From: Varibaculum cambriense DSM 15806
GTDB taxonomy: Bacteria > Actinomycetota > Actinomycetes > Actinomycetales > Actinomycetaceae
Assembly (NCBI RefSeq): GCF_000420065.1
Contig: NZ_ATUF01000002.1
Location: 248,001 to 312,000, forward strand
Reading direction: 5' to 3'
Length of the DNA: 64,000 nucleotides
The notes under the pieces are model-generated. The model was not told the DNA's origin, searched no databases, and worked only from the letters and a program-made list of their open reading frames with translations. This document shows positions 54,938 through 64,000 of this stretch, piece after piece. Each line of letters opens with the position of its first letter. The stretch's first letter is position 1. A program made the translations under genes and the position numbers.

Positions 54938-55100
54938 TAGTTCTCCCGTGTGTTCGCTCCGTTTACCGATTCTATATGGCTGCGGCAAAAAGCACGATTA
55001 GTTATTTTAGTTTTTCCTCTCGGCGTAGCGCCTGGTGGTACTGGTTTTAAGGCTCCAAGCTTGACCGGCTGATGGTCCCACCCCAGCTTTGCCCGCTGTT

Positions 55101-56294
55101 TCACGCCCCTAACTTTGCCCGTAACTCCCGCGCCACATCGGTATCTTCCCAGGTAAACCCGGAACGTCCGAAATGCCCGTAGGCGGCGGTACGAGAATAG
55201 ATAGGTCGGCGCAGCGACAGACGATCGATAATTGCTGCCGGTCGCAAATCAAAGGTCTCTCGCACGGCCTGAAGGATCTGGGCTTTATCCATCTTTTCGG
55301 TGCCGAAGGTTTCCAGTTCTATCGAAACCGGGTGCGCCGAACCGATAGCGTATGCCACCTGCAGTTCCGCCCTATCCGCAAGTCCGGCCGCCACTACGTT
55401 CTTGGCTACCCACCTGGCCGCATAGGCCGCGGAGCGATCAACTTTAGAAGCGTCTTTTCCAGAGAAGGCGCCTCCACCGTGGCGCGCCATTCCCCCGTAG
55501 GTGTCGACGATTAGTTTGCGACCGGTAACTCCGGTATCAGCAGCTGGGCCTCCCAAGATGAAGCGTCCCGCTGGATTCACGAGGGTACGGAAATTGCTAT
55601 CTTCAATCCACGGAACCTGGGCAATGACCGGGTCGATTACGGCGGCTTTTACTTCTGCTCGCAGGTCTTTGAGGTTTGCGGAGGCGCGATGCTGGGTGGA
55701 GAGCACGATGGTGTCTAACCCTACCGGGCGCCCGTCCTCGTAACGTACCGTTACCTGAGTTTTCCCATCAGGGCATAGGTAGTCGAGGATTTTTTCCCGC
55801 CGGACTTTTTCGAGTTGCTTAGATAAGCGATGCGCCAGCCAGATCGGGGCGGGCATTAAATCGGGGGTTTCGTTGCAGGCATAGCCGAACATCATCCCTT
55901 GGTCGCCGGCTCCTTGCTGGTCAAAAGCATCTACCGCTGATCCTTCGCGAGTTTCCCAGGAGTCTTGCACTCCTTGAGCAATATCGGGGCTCTGACGGTC
56001 GATAGACACCAGCACTCCACAAGAATCTCCATCGAAACCAATATCAGAGGAGTTGTAACCGATTTCGTTAATGGTCCCGCGCACTAGGGTCTGCAGGTCA
56101 ACGTAACCAGAAGTGGTGATTTCGCCGGCCAGATGCACCTGCCCGGTAGTGGCCATCACTTCCACGGCAGACCGCGCCTCCGGGTCTTGCTCTAGCAAGG
56201 CATCCACGATGGTGTCGGCGATGCGGTCACAGACTTTGTCGGGGTGTCCGCTGGTGACGGATTCAGAAGTAAAAATCGACTGCTTTGCGCTCAT
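55101..56294 (-). CDS. metK: S-adenosylmethionine synthetase
   Basis: The 397-aa enzyme makes SAM from ATP and methionine. Signatures are [20 protein letters not shown] at the N-terminus, [17 protein letters not shown] and [23 protein letters not shown] 56294 has GGAG 4 nt upstream. No SAM riboswitch is visible upstream. The GGAGGGTG repeat array begins about 100 nt upstream of its start. Confidence 0.97.
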   Translation of the reverse strand: MSAKQSIFTSESVTSGHPDKVCDRIADTIVDALLEQDPEARSAVEVMATTGQVHLAGEITTSGYVDLQTLVRGTINEIGYNSSDIGFDGDSCGVLVSIDRQSPDIAQGVQDSWETREGSAVDAFDQQGAGDQGMMFGYACNETPDLMPAPIWLAHRLSKQLEKVRREKILDYLCPDGKTQVTVRYEDGRPVGLDTIVLSTQHRASANLKDLRAEVKAAVIDPVIAQVPWIEDSNFRTLVNPAGRFILGGPAADTGVTGRKLIVDTYGGMARHGGGAFSGKDASKVDRSAAYAARWVAKNVVAAGLADRAELQVAYAIGSAHPVSIELETFGTEKMDKAQILQAVRETFDLRPAAIIDRLSLRRPIYSRTAAYGHFGRSGFTWEDTDVARELRAKLGA

Positions 56295-56394
56295 AGTCTC
56301 CAGTTTATGGCAGCGCTGGCGGTTGCGGGAAATAGGAGGGACTTAAGCAGAGTTAAGCGTTAGAAGTCACCATAATACGCCCTTAAACGTCGCC

Positions 56395-56602
56395 GGAGGG
56401 TGATCTGGTACCGGGAGGGTGTTTATGTCACCTTCTCCGCGCCGGAGGGTGTTCTGATACCGGGAGGGTGATTTTGTCCGTGGAGGGCGATTCTGCACGC
56501 CCTCACAAGCCACTACAGGTACAATGCCGACATTTCCACCCTCCAGAGACGATTACACCCTCCCGCGACATTTCCGCCCCCCCTAGGACACTTCCACCCT
56601 CC
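56395..56602. repeat. 19-bp-period GGAGGGTG repeats, inverted array 2
   Basis: Forward units start at 56395, 56414, 56444, 56463 and 56482 (spacing 19, 30, 19, 19). Complementary units lie at 56537, 56556, 56575 (CGCCCCCC variant) and 56595 (spacing 19, 19, 20). Each unit reads roughly (C/T)GGAGGGTGNNNNTGTC. The array thus has five forward copies, a ~47-bp centre, then four inverted copies, and could fold into a long imperfect hairpin. It lies between metK and the stress-protein gene. A smaller array with the same period is at 9453-9553. Confidence 0.8.
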
Positions 56603-57277
56603 AGAGTGAATTGTTGAAAAGTCAGTTCCAGATCCTGCGCGGCGTTGAAGAGACGAGAGTACGGGGTGCTTAAAAACGGCAATAAGACAACAAATATCTG
56701 AGCTTTATCCAGATTTGACGATCTGTCCTGGTGCCACAACACCGGCATATCTGACGACAACCTGTGGATAACTTTGTTGCGTAATTCATCGAAATTGAAA
56801 TTAGAAATGCGACAGGAAAATTCATTAAATTAAACACTTAATTTCCATTATTTTTAAATACAACTAAGTATTCTTTTGTAACTTTTATCGCGAAATTGGC
56901 GTTTTTAAATGCTTTTAAGCATAAAACAGCACATTTTGGGCGTTGGGGCGACATTCGCGCCCCATAAAAGTCCCGCAACACCACTTTCACGACACATAGC
57001 TAACTTATGGTGTATTTCATATAAACCTTTAATTGCCTGCACGTTCACTAGGAGGCTGCGGCACCAACAAACCAAAGAAAGAAGAATATCCGCAGGTAAG
57101 ACGGGTAAGCACCAGGACGATAAAGCTTGCGGCAGACAGTAGAGTCTCGGGAACCAACACGACGGAGCCAGAAAAACTCATTTTGATTCGAAAAAATACA
57201 GATTTAATACCTTAATTGCGTGTATAAAATCGTTATTTTGGGGGTCTGATCAGGGGCTATACCTCTTTAAATTCGCT
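56603..57277. other. AT-rich intergenic stretch, no supported gene
   Basis: This ~675-bp stretch is clearly more AT-rich than its flanks. Open frames are short and without codon bias or ribosome sites. The reading near 57033-57215 contains CGTNKPKKEEYPQV, vaguely like a lipoprotein start after cysteine, but it has no signal peptide in frame. I see nothing I can name. Confidence 0.4.
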
Positions 57278-57580
57278 TTGGCAGCATATTACGTAAAGAG
57301 TGCTTGTAATCGACCAGTTTGTGGTGTGTGCGAACATAAGCTCGTGAAGAACGGTAAGAGGAGAACAAAACTAGGAAGAATCCTGCGGTTTGCGCTGCAA
57401 CGCAAAGCGCAACGAAACCATTTGCGTTGCACTTGCGCTTCTAATGCTCAGTTTTCAGTGCTGACTACGCCACCACATAACACAGCGAACAATACAATCC
57501 GAGACAAGCAGCTATCCCCTGCCCTGTACCACAACGACACCCTGCTCGCCTTGATTACCCAGCACCCGACCAGAATATGA
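57278..57580 (+). pseudogene. Probable IS transposase N-terminal remnant
   Basis: The reading begins around CNRPVCGVCEHKLVKNGK, the C-x-x-C zinc-ribbon start typical of IS1249/IS256-type transposases (CxxCGxxLVKNGxTxxG). Shortly after, the expected R-x-R-C-x-x-C part appears only in another frame (CAATQSATKPF). It stops without any catalytic domain. It is treated as a frameshifted, truncated IS fragment; terminal repeats were not found. Confidence 0.45.
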
Positions 57581-57622
57581 CGCTACCTGTGGCAACAGAC
57601 CGCTAGCACCCAGTAGCCGCCA

Positions 57623-58528
57623 CTATTCCTCGGCACTGGATTCGCGGTCGCCAGTGGGTACTACCATTACGGGGCAGGCGGCATGAGCCAAGATAGATTG
57701 CGAGGTGGAACCCATTAGCGCACCTGCGAATCCTCCGCCTCCACGAGTACCTACCACCACCAGGTCAACGGCGGTGGAAAATTCCGTCAGCAACGCCGCC
57801 GGATTGCCGTCTAGGGCGTGAGAATGTACTTTCACCCCGCTATCAGCGGTTTCTTCCTTACAAGTTTGTTTAAGTTGGTCACGTACATCCCGCAAAATGC
57901 TGTCGCGATCTACCGTTGCCGGCAACCAGGACAAGATCCCGGCGGATGATGCCAGGGGAACCGCATCCACGGCGGTTACTTCCGCGCCCCAGACTTGGGC
58001 TTCTTTGATAGAGCAGCGCAAGGATTTGCGGGAACGCGTGGAACCGTCAAATCCAATCACGATTTTCTTTACTGGCACGAATTGGTCATCCGCACCCCGC
58101 CGCGGTACTACCACTACTGGACAGCGAGAATAGGCAGGCAAAGCCGAAGAGGTCGCCCCCAATAACCGGTCAGTGAACCCGCCGCCTCCCCGGGTACCGA
58201 CCACAATCAGATCGACTTCCTGCGACAGTTGCACCAAAATCGCGGTGGGATCACCCGCCTCCACCCGCCCTTCGGCCTGATAGCCTAGTTTTTTGAGATG
58301 GGCGATAGCTTCGTCAACTACGGTTTGCGCACTTTCGCGAATCGCATCATTGTCTACCACTGCGAATCCGGAATCCATGGAGGCTGCCGTATAGGAAGGC
58401 AGGGCGTAGGCACATAATACTTGCAGCTTGCTGCCGCTTTGCTGGGCGCGCACACCCGCCCATTCCGCGGCCTCTAAAGATTCTGGGGAGCCGTCAACGC
58501 CCACTAAAATAGTTTCTTTTCCCGACAT
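57623..58528 (-). CDS. Universal stress protein, tandem UspA domains
   Basis: The 301-aa protein has two UspA domains (residues ~4-143 and ~150-292). Each carries the ATP-binding pattern G-x-x-G-x-x-G/x9/G-S/T (VVGTRGGGGFTDRLLGATSS and VVGTRGGGGFAGALMGSTSQ). The form is typical of actinobacterial tandem USPs that respond to hypoxia or stress. ATG 58528 has AGAAGGGGG upstream. It is a single gene, downstream of the pilus operon on the same strand. Confidence 0.93.
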   Translation of the reverse strand: MSGKETILVGVDGSPESLEAAEWAGVRAQQSGSKLQVLCAYALPSYTAASMDSGFAVVDNDAIRESAQTVVDEAIAHLKKLGYQAEGRVEAGDPTAILVQLSQEVDLIVVGTRGGGGFTDRLLGATSSALPAYSRCPVVVVPRRGADDQFVPVKKIVIGFDGSTRSRKSLRCSIKEAQVWGAEVTAVDAVPLASSAGILSWLPATVDRDSILRDVRDQLKQTCKEETADSGVKVHSHALDGNPAALLTEFSTAVDLVVVGTRGGGGFAGALMGSTSQSILAHAACPVMVVPTGDRESSAEE

Positions 58529-58644
58529 GATTTGTCCCCCTTCTGCTGCGCCTATGCCTGCTGACTCCTATTTTATAGACCTGAGGGCGCCTTTACTCTG
58601 AAATGAACCGTGCGCGCTGAAACTAAGGCCGAAACGGATGGTGT

Positions 58645-59685
58645 TCAGGTGAAGCTTTTTTCTTTTTCCTGAAGAGACGTTTGGTGGCTTTTTGCGCCGG
58701 TCTTGCTAGCTTTGGGGGCGCGAGCGGAATTACGCGACCCTGCGGAATGGCGCGATGCTTTACGTTTACGCGATTCCCGGAACTTCTTTGCTCTTTCCGC
58801 CCGGGTTAATCTACCTATTTGCGCGAGATTTTCTGCTTCCTCGAGGTTATCTTCTTCATCGTCTTTTTTACGGCCGTTTCGCAGGTACCGCGCCACGATA
58901 GTCCCTCCCACTGCGGAAATAAGTATCGGGAGGATCATCCACCAGCGCAACGCATCCCACCAGGTGGGTCCTTCTTCGTTCATCGGGGGCGCTGTCTTGA
59001 GGGGGATACGTTCGGCGGTAACTACCAGGCGGTGGGTGTTAGTGCCGTAGGGGGTGCAGGTGAACAGGGTCAGGATATCTTTGCCCGGTACGGGATGGAA
59101 TAACTCTAACTGGGTGGGTTTGATTACGTGGATAGCGCGGACTTTATAGGCGAGCTTTTTTCCTGCCACCTGCACGTAGGCAATATCGCCGACTTTGACA
59201 TCGTGAAGCCCGTCAAACAAACTGGCGGTTCTCATCCCGGAATGGGCGGTGAGGACGGCGTTTACTCCTTTACCTCCAACTGGCAGTCCGGTACCGAAAA
59301 GATGCCCGGCGCCACGGGCAATCGCGTCATCTTCGGTGCCGTGCCGCACCGGTAGGTCGATTTTTGCGGAGGGCACTACTAGCCGCGCCATCACGTCTCC
59401 AGGGAGGGTCGCTAGGTATTCTTGATATTCTTCCGACCCGGTTTTAGTCATCTGGTAGAGGTAGGGGTCAAGAATGGGGATGCCACGGATATTGTGGTTA
59501 TATTCGTGTGCCGCTTTCAGCAGCGCCTGAGACTGATCAGGATGGGCAGACATCTGTTTCATTTCTTGCGCTTGCATGCGCGAGATTTCCCCAATACGCA
59601 CGTTGCCAATGAAAATAGCGACTACCGGATACAGCAAGAGCAGGGCTCCCACTGCTGTCAAAATGATGATTAAAGTTTTTCGCAC
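58645..59685 (-). CDS. srtC: Class C (pilin-polymerising) sortase
   Basis: The 346-aa membrane transpeptidase has an N-terminal helix (LIIILTAVGALLLLYPVVAI), a lid region with DPYLYQ (the DP-aromatic lid of class C enzymes), catalytic His in VLTAHSGM, Cys in LTLFTCTPYG and Arg in THRLVVTAER, a second C-terminal membrane helix (WWMILPILISAVGGTIVARY) and a basic tail. It should polymerise the backbone pilin encoded just upstream. A strong hairpin lies between the two genes and probably lowers its expression relative to the pilin. Confidence 0.95.
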   Translation of the reverse strand: MRKTLIIILTAVGALLLLYPVVAIFIGNVRIGEISRMQAQEMKQMSAHPDQSQALLKAAHEYNHNIRGIPILDPYLYQMTKTGSEEYQEYLATLPGDVMARLVVPSAKIDLPVRHGTEDDAIARGAGHLFGTGLPVGGKGVNAVLTAHSGMRTASLFDGLHDVKVGDIAYVQVAGKKLAYKVRAIHVIKPTQLELFHPVPGKDILTLFTCTPYGTNTHRLVVTAERIPLKTAPPMNEEGPTWWDALRWWMILPILISAVGGTIVARYLRNGRKKDDEEDNLEEAENLAQIGRLTRAERAKKFRESRKRKASRHSAGSRNSARAPKASKTGAKSHQTSLQEKEKSFT

Positions 59686-59890
59686 CGCGGTTCCCTCCCC
59701 TCGTTTTCTTAGCTGTTTACGCCTTACTATTCTTTTAGCTGGCTCGGTATTTTCTTAACCCAACTCGGATGCTTGAGCTTCCCGCAGTCTACATCGGGCT
59801 TTTTGCTTGTTTAGTTAGCTGCTTCTCCCCTAGTCAGCTGGTCTGCTTTCTGCCGCTTTCTCTGGCACGCAGTTTCCATTTTGAGGGCGC

Positions 59891-59930
59891 AAAGAGGGGG
59901 CGGTGCAGCCATCTGCACCGCCCCCTCTTT
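59891..59930. terminator. 18-bp perfect hairpin between pilin and sortase genes
   Basis: AAAGAGGGGGCGGTGCAG (59891-59908), loop CCAT, and the exact complement at 59913-59930. Only three T follow on the minus strand, so it may be a partial terminator or an mRNA-stabilising hairpin rather than a full stop. Confidence 0.85.
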
Positions 59931-59980
59931 GGTCTTAGGGGCTATTGTTCACTCTATTAGTAGTTTTCCTAGACTTGCGC

Positions 59981-61552
59981 CTAGTCCTTACGGCGTTTAA
60001 CGGTTAGTACCACGCCGATGGAAACTAGGATTAGTCCCAGAGCCGAAACGAGTAGAATCCCCTGCGCACCAGTCAGCGGCAGCCCCAGGTTCTTGTGGTT
60101 GGTAATCTGCACGAAGTTACCGTCACCCGCTTTGGCGGTAGACAGATCAGTAACCGTTCCCGGCTTAGTAAGCGAGAACTTAATAGCCTGCGGCAGAATC
60201 TGGTAACCAGCCGGAGCTTGTTCCTCAACGAGGCAGTAGGGTACCTGGTTCGCTTCCGGTACTTCTACCCCATCAATCCAGTCAGTCATCTGCAAATCAG
60301 AGATCTTCGCTAGACCATCTGCCCCGGTCTCATTCGAGGTCTTGATAGTCGGGCCATAGCTGGAGCAATCTTTCTTGGCCGAGGTATCCAGGTGGACACT
60401 GAAAATAGCGCCAGCCAGAGGCTCGTCCGCGCTGTTAACCTTCTTGATTACGATATCGCCGTGCCGGGTCTCAACCTCCGGAGAGTTAATCGGCTTATCG
60501 TTCTTCTTAGACCAATCATTCGGGAACAACTTACCGGTGTTCTTGGTCAAGCCATCAGCCGGAACGCTCTTTAGCTTAACGTGTAGAGTAACCTCGATCT
60601 TGGCACCCCCAGCAATAGTGTTTAGACCGGCACCCTTGAAGGCGACGGTGACGGTGGTGCGTTCGGGAGTACCATCCTTAACGGTCGTGGCATCAAAATC
60701 GGTTGTAGTCTGGTCGTTAATCTTGGCGGTAGTCTTTACATACTCCACATTGGCGGGCAGCTGGTCGACAATCTGGTATAGATTACCCAGGTCAGCGGCA
60801 TCCATCTTGCCATCGCCATTGACGTCAGCGCCCGTGGACTTGGTGGTCAAGACATACTTAAACTCATCCATACCGTTTGCAGCGCCCTGATTCAGGGTAG
60901 TAACGCCCTTGTCTACAACCTTCTTATCCAGTTCATTTTCCTGGTTCTTGGGGTAGACGTGTACGTCGCTATTCCAGGCCTTGCCATCGGGATTGGTCAT
61001 CGGCAAAGTAACTGCGAAGGGGGCAATCGGAGTGATTTTTTCCTTCTTAACCTCTTTACCTGCAGCCTTAATCGTGCCTGATCCGGCTAGATCCTCTACC
61101 ACGACGTACAGACCCCTGGGTACAGAGGAAAACTTAGCTTCCCCATTAGTGCCAGTTGTCATAGTCGTCGGGTTAGCGGCCAGCTTGTAAGTGGTAGCTC
61201 CAACTGTGATCCCGGTGGTGACTACATCGTCCTTCAAAGAAACTTCCCCAATTTCTTGAGCCAGTTTCAGACCGTCATTGGTAGAAACGTCAACGCCCTC
61301 AACCTTGTAGAGCTTAAAATTAACCCCTTCCAAAGGTGTTTTACCGGTAAGCTCGGCAGCGTCAATCGCGGTACCATCGTGTTTCAAATTCGTAGTCGCA
61401 CCCAGATACTTATGCACCGTCAAAGATGCGGTAGTGGGCTGCGATGCACCCGGGGTCAACGTAGTATCAGCACTGGCGGCGCCGACGCCTGCCAGGCCCA
61501 TAAAGGCCATCACCATGCCGGTTAGCACGGCTAATAACTTTTTCTTACTCAC
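59981..61552 (-). CDS. Backbone (shaft) pilin, FimA/SpaA type
   Basis: GTG 61552 (VSKKKLLAVLTGMVMAFMGL) is the likely start: AAAGGAAGAGAA lies just before it, and it overlaps the preceding gene's stop by 8 nt. The 523-aa protein has a signal peptide (cleavage near ASAD), the pilin motif WNSDVHVYPKN (residues ~178) whose lysine is linked by sortase, Cna_B-type domains with an E-box (CLVEEQAPAGYQILP), and a sorting signal LPLTG plus a membrane helix and KRRKD tail. It is the major subunit of type-2-like fimbriae. Confidence 0.94.
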   Translation of the reverse strand: MSKKKLLAVLTGMVMAFMGLAGVGAASADTTLTPGASQPTTASLTVHKYLGATTNLKHDGTAIDAAELTGKTPLEGVNFKLYKVEGVDVSTNDGLKLAQEIGEVSLKDDVVTTGITVGATTYKLAANPTTMTTGTNGEAKFSSVPRGLYVVVEDLAGSGTIKAAGKEVKKEKITPIAPFAVTLPMTNPDGKAWNSDVHVYPKNQENELDKKVVDKGVTTLNQGAANGMDEFKYVLTTKSTGADVNGDGKMDAADLGNLYQIVDQLPANVEYVKTTAKINDQTTTDFDATTVKDGTPERTTVTVAFKGAGLNTIAGGAKIEVTLHVKLKSVPADGLTKNTGKLFPNDWSKKNDKPINSPEVETRHGDIVIKKVNSADEPLAGAIFSVHLDTSAKKDCSSYGPTIKTSNETGADGLAKISDLQMTDWIDGVEVPEANQVPYCLVEEQAPAGYQILPQAIKFSLTKPGTVTDLSTAKAGDGNFVQITNHKNLGLPLTGAQGILLVSALGLILVSIGVVLTVKRRKD

Positions 61553-64000
61553 TTCTCTTCCTTTCAAATAGAGTGACTACAATAGCAATCCCTAATGCCA
61601 GGCACCCTAGAAGTAACACTTCTAAAGCACCGGCGTATCCCGACAAGGGAAGTTTCCCTTCCGGGTAGTTAGTGACAGTCAGGGATCCATTCCCGCCACT
61701 AACGGTATTTACATTTCCTTTTCCACTGATAATGGTCACGTTCCCGCTACCGTCTACCGTGAAGTTCACCGGCTGCGGCAATAGGGCGTAACCCCTGCTG
61801 GTTTGGGTTTCCTTTAAGGTGTAGTTTTGTCCAGGTATCACCTTGAACTTAACTTTCCCGTTCTTATCAGTAGTCAAAGTCTGAGCAGCTCCGCTCGCGC
61901 CCTCCTGAGAAAGCTCGAAGACCACTCCCTCTATTGCGGTACCGGCATCGGAGACTTTATTAAGCTCCACCTCGGTCTCGGATAGTTGGTTATAGCGCTT
62001 GAAAGTTATTAGCGGATTGTCGCCGGTCAGGGTAACTTCTGTTCCTTCATCAGTGGTCATATAACCCGCCGGAGCCTTAGTTTCCTGAATCTTATACTTC
62101 ACGCCGAAAGTAAGGCCGGTAAAGGTGGCGAGGCCGACCTCGTTAGTAACCAGCGTCTTCTTGGTTCCATCAGGCGCCGTTAGGGTGAATTCCGCACCCG
62201 CCAGCGGCTTACCGGTTTCTTTCGATAGTTTCGAAACCGTGATCCTGCCGGTGTCCTTAGTGTTAGGCACCTCCATAGTGATCAGTCCGGTAAACCCTTC
62301 TAGCAGGGCATAGTCGGATACTTTCACCGAAATTGGGTTAGATTTCAGGATATAACCGCTGGGAGCTTGAATTTCCTTCAGCTTATAGATCTTGTTCGGA
62401 TCCAGCTTCACGGTTGCCGGCAGGTTAACCAAACCGTCACTACCAGTAACCAGGTTGGTAGCCACTTCCGTCGACTCGTCCTCTTCATACAAGGTGAACT
62501 TGGCACCGGAAAGCGGAATCACCACATTGAAGGTGCCTGCCACCTGGCCTGGCACTTTAACCGCGCCGGGAGTGCCCGACACCACCTTGTCCGCTGCCGC
62601 TTCATCAATCGACTTCACCAGGGGTTCGAACTTGAAAACCCGCAGGCGAGAAGGATTATTATTGGCCGTCCAAGTAAACTGCTGCGCCTTATAATCATCA
62701 ACTATGAAATCGTATTGCGCCTGGGGGTCAACATAGTACCCGATGGGAGCTTTCAGCTCTTTCACCCGGTAAATACCGCCATCCAGTTCGGTGAACTCTG
62801 CTTGCCCGGTATCGACTGTAGTTGCCTTCTTAATCGGCTCGGCGGGCCAAGAACCATCGTCGGCCTGCTTGAATAGGCCGAACTCGGCGCCAGCAAGGTT
62901 GCGGGCATCGCCGGTAACATTGGGGTCAACCTTGGTGACTACCAGCGAAGACTGTTGCTTTTGTTCCTCATTGGGCACCAGTAGCTCGCTTTGCTCGAAC
63001 AACAGATGCCCGGCAGCATCCTTAAGCTTGCCGGCCTCATCAATCTGGAACTGCAGCGGGGCATCGTTCTTGACATATCCGGCAGGAGCCGTGATTTCTT
63101 TCAGAGTATAGACCTGGTTAATCACCAGATCCTTCAAGATGGCATTAGCGTCTGGTCCCCCGGTGGTTACCTGCGTAACCAGGTTGGTAGCCGAAGCAGT
63201 ATTGCCTTTATAGAGGGCGAAGGTCGCGCCGGGTTTAATCACCCCGTCACCGCGCTTCCACTGGCCAAAGGACTTATTCTTATCAGCCATGCCGCGCACG
63301 CCTAGCTTCGACAAGGACACCGAGCCTTTATCGTTAAAAACCAGACCAAGATCCCCGAAGCCGAACGTCAGATTCAACCCACGGAATTGAGTACATCCCG
63401 TGGAACAACGAGTAATCGTAAAGTCAATCGGAGCAATCGGCTGCAGGTGACGATCACCCGGATTCTCGGTTAAGCGCCATTTACCGGCAGGAATGCCATA
63501 GAACTTTACGTCACCGTCATCGTTAGAGCGCACCGTCCTCGGAGCTGAGTTCGGCACAAACATGGTGCCATCGTTCTGTTGCACCGGTAGCGGAGTAATC
63601 GTGAACTCGATTCCCGCTAAGGGTTGACCGTTCTTATCCACCTTTTTAAACTCGGCGGTACCACGAATCGGCTCGACTGGATACCATTTGCCCATGTTGG
63701 TAACATCAGGCGCTTTAATCTGGTAGGTGCCGGTAGCAGAATCAAAATTAGTCGCACTAAAGTCGGTGGCGGACAGCATAAATGCTCTATCGCTTACTGC
63801 ATACCCGGTCGGAGCCTCGATTTCTCGCACTGTCCAACCCGGGGCGGCATTCACATTCGTAAACCTGACTTTGCCGTTAGAGCCAGAGATAGCGGTGGCT
63901 TTGAGCGCGCCCTCTTTATCATAGAGGCCAAACTTGGCTCCTGCGAGCAGTTTCTTCTGCGCTGACTGTAAGGGCTCGGCTTTGTATCCGTACTTTGTCA
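61545..64000 (-). CDS. Pilus tip/adhesin with many Cna_B repeats (partial, runs off right edge)
   Basis: The frame is open to the right edge, so only the C-terminal ~818 residues are seen. It consists of about seven consecutive SpaA/Cna_B-like modules of ~90-110 residues, each with a start such as VTKVDPN or FKKVDKNGQPLAGIEF and an E-box (VREIEAPTGYAV, LKEITAPAGYVK, VKELKAPIGYYV, LKEIQAPSGYIL, IQETKAPAGYMT, LKETQTSRGYAL). It ends with LPLSG, a membrane helix and ERKRSE. It precedes the shaft pilin with an 8-nt overlap, so it is the tip or ancillary pilin of the same operon. Confidence 0.93.
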   Translation of the reverse strand, partial: TKYGYKAEPLQSAQKKLLAGAKFGLYDKEGALKATAISGSNGKVRFTNVNAAPGWTVREIEAPTGYAVSDRAFMLSATDFSATNFDSATGTYQIKAPDVTNMGKWYPVEPIRGTAEFKKVDKNGQPLAGIEFTITPLPVQQNDGTMFVPNSAPRTVRSNDDGDVKFYGIPAGKWRLTENPGDRHLQPIAPIDFTITRCSTGCTQFRGLNLTFGFGDLGLVFNDKGSVSLSKLGVRGMADKNKSFGQWKRGDGVIKPGATFALYKGNTASATNLVTQVTTGGPDANAILKDLVINQVYTLKEITAPAGYVKNDAPLQFQIDEAGKLKDAAGHLLFEQSELLVPNEEQKQQSSLVVTKVDPNVTGDARNLAGAEFGLFKQADDGSWPAEPIKKATTVDTGQAEFTELDGGIYRVKELKAPIGYYVDPQAQYDFIVDDYKAQQFTWTANNNPSRLRVFKFEPLVKSIDEAAADKVVSGTPGAVKVPGQVAGTFNVVIPLSGAKFTLYEEDESTEVATNLVTGSDGLVNLPATVKLDPNKIYKLKEIQAPSGYILKSNPISVKVSDYALLEGFTGLITMEVPNTKDTGRITVSKLSKETGKPLAGAEFTLTAPDGTKKTLVTNEVGLATFTGLTFGVKYKIQETKAPAGYMTTDEGTEVTLTGDNPLITFKRYNQLSETEVELNKVSDAGTAIEGVVFELSQEGASGAAQTLTTDKNGKVKFKVIPGQNYTLKETQTSRGYALLPQPVNFTVDGSGNVTIISGKGNVNTVSGGNGSLTVTNYPEGKLPLSGYAGALEVLLLGCLALGIAIVVTLFERKRSE

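Noticed and set aside
55020-55100. SAM-type riboswitch near metK
   Set aside because: No conserved SAM riboswitch core is visible upstream of metK (56295-56394) or around it.
56395-56602. CRISPR array
   Set aside because: Repeat core is only 8-10 bp with 19-bp period, half the units are inverted, spacers are partly conserved and no cas genes are near.
56909-57215. Small ORFs in the AT-rich spacer
   Set aside because: They have no ribosome site, signal peptide or similarity I can recognise, and overlap one another in different frames.

Overview
The window looks like chromosome of a Gram-positive actinobacterium of the Actinomycetaceae type (a Varibaculum-, Mobiluncus- or Actinomyces-like organism; the genus is inferred). 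The evidence is actinobacterial gene order and families (FtsZ-PgeF-SepF-YggT-DivIVA, an Rv3235-family gene beside SecA, a SepIVA-like gene beside a DUF177 gene and rnc, DUF6912, DUF4032, an Rv1264-like adenylate cyclase), moderately GC-rich sequence, and sortase-assembled pili.

Layout. 1-9117: cell-surface region with a partial G5-type secreted protein, an LPRTG beta-helix adhesin, an MFS transporter killed by one nonsense codon, and a large LGKTG pilin/adhesin. 9118-16248: decay and insertion hot spot with an M20 amidohydrolase, two relE-type toxin remnants, and a DUF1643 gene split by a roughly 4.2 kb AT-rich, Firmicutes-type element carrying tet(O), a KTR cysteine-rich gene, tnpV and two broken sigma-factor genes. 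The element is bounded by a 6-bp direct repeat and contains no recombinase. 16249-28254: glycerate kinase, tRNA-Thr, DsbA-like protein, Ser/Thr kinase, DUF4032 kinase-like protein, two-component system, adenylate cyclase, Maf, DapD and a NarL-type regulator. 28407-40461: DNA repair and RNA genes (mutM, rnc, DUF177, sepIVA-like, coaD, rsmD, recG, DAK2) and the translation genes rpmB and infC-rpmI-rplT-trmH. 40486-44349: Fur/Zur, HolA, ComEC and ComEA. 44373-49936: RluD, LspA and the division cluster ending in FtsZ. 50130-56294: HIT, DUF6912, Rv3235-like, SecA and MetK. 56295-64000: repeat array, IS remnant, universal stress protein, and a pilus operon (SpaA-like tip/adhesin, backbone pilin, class C sortase) leaving the right edge.

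Most notable unexplained structure. (1) A roughly 205-bp two-domain palindromic element occurs twice (5351-5556 and 27294-27498), each time between convergent 3' ends. Its linkers are conserved while its stems differ in sequence but still pair, which is a covariation signature. (2) Two arrays of a 19-bp-period GGAGGGTG repeat (9453-9553 and 56395-56602) each have head-to-tail copies followed by inverted copies. (3) Several genes without a Shine-Dalgarno site carry a -10-like box exactly 6 nt before the start codon, suggesting leaderless mRNAs. (4) infC appears to start at ATC behind a two-state hairpin switch.
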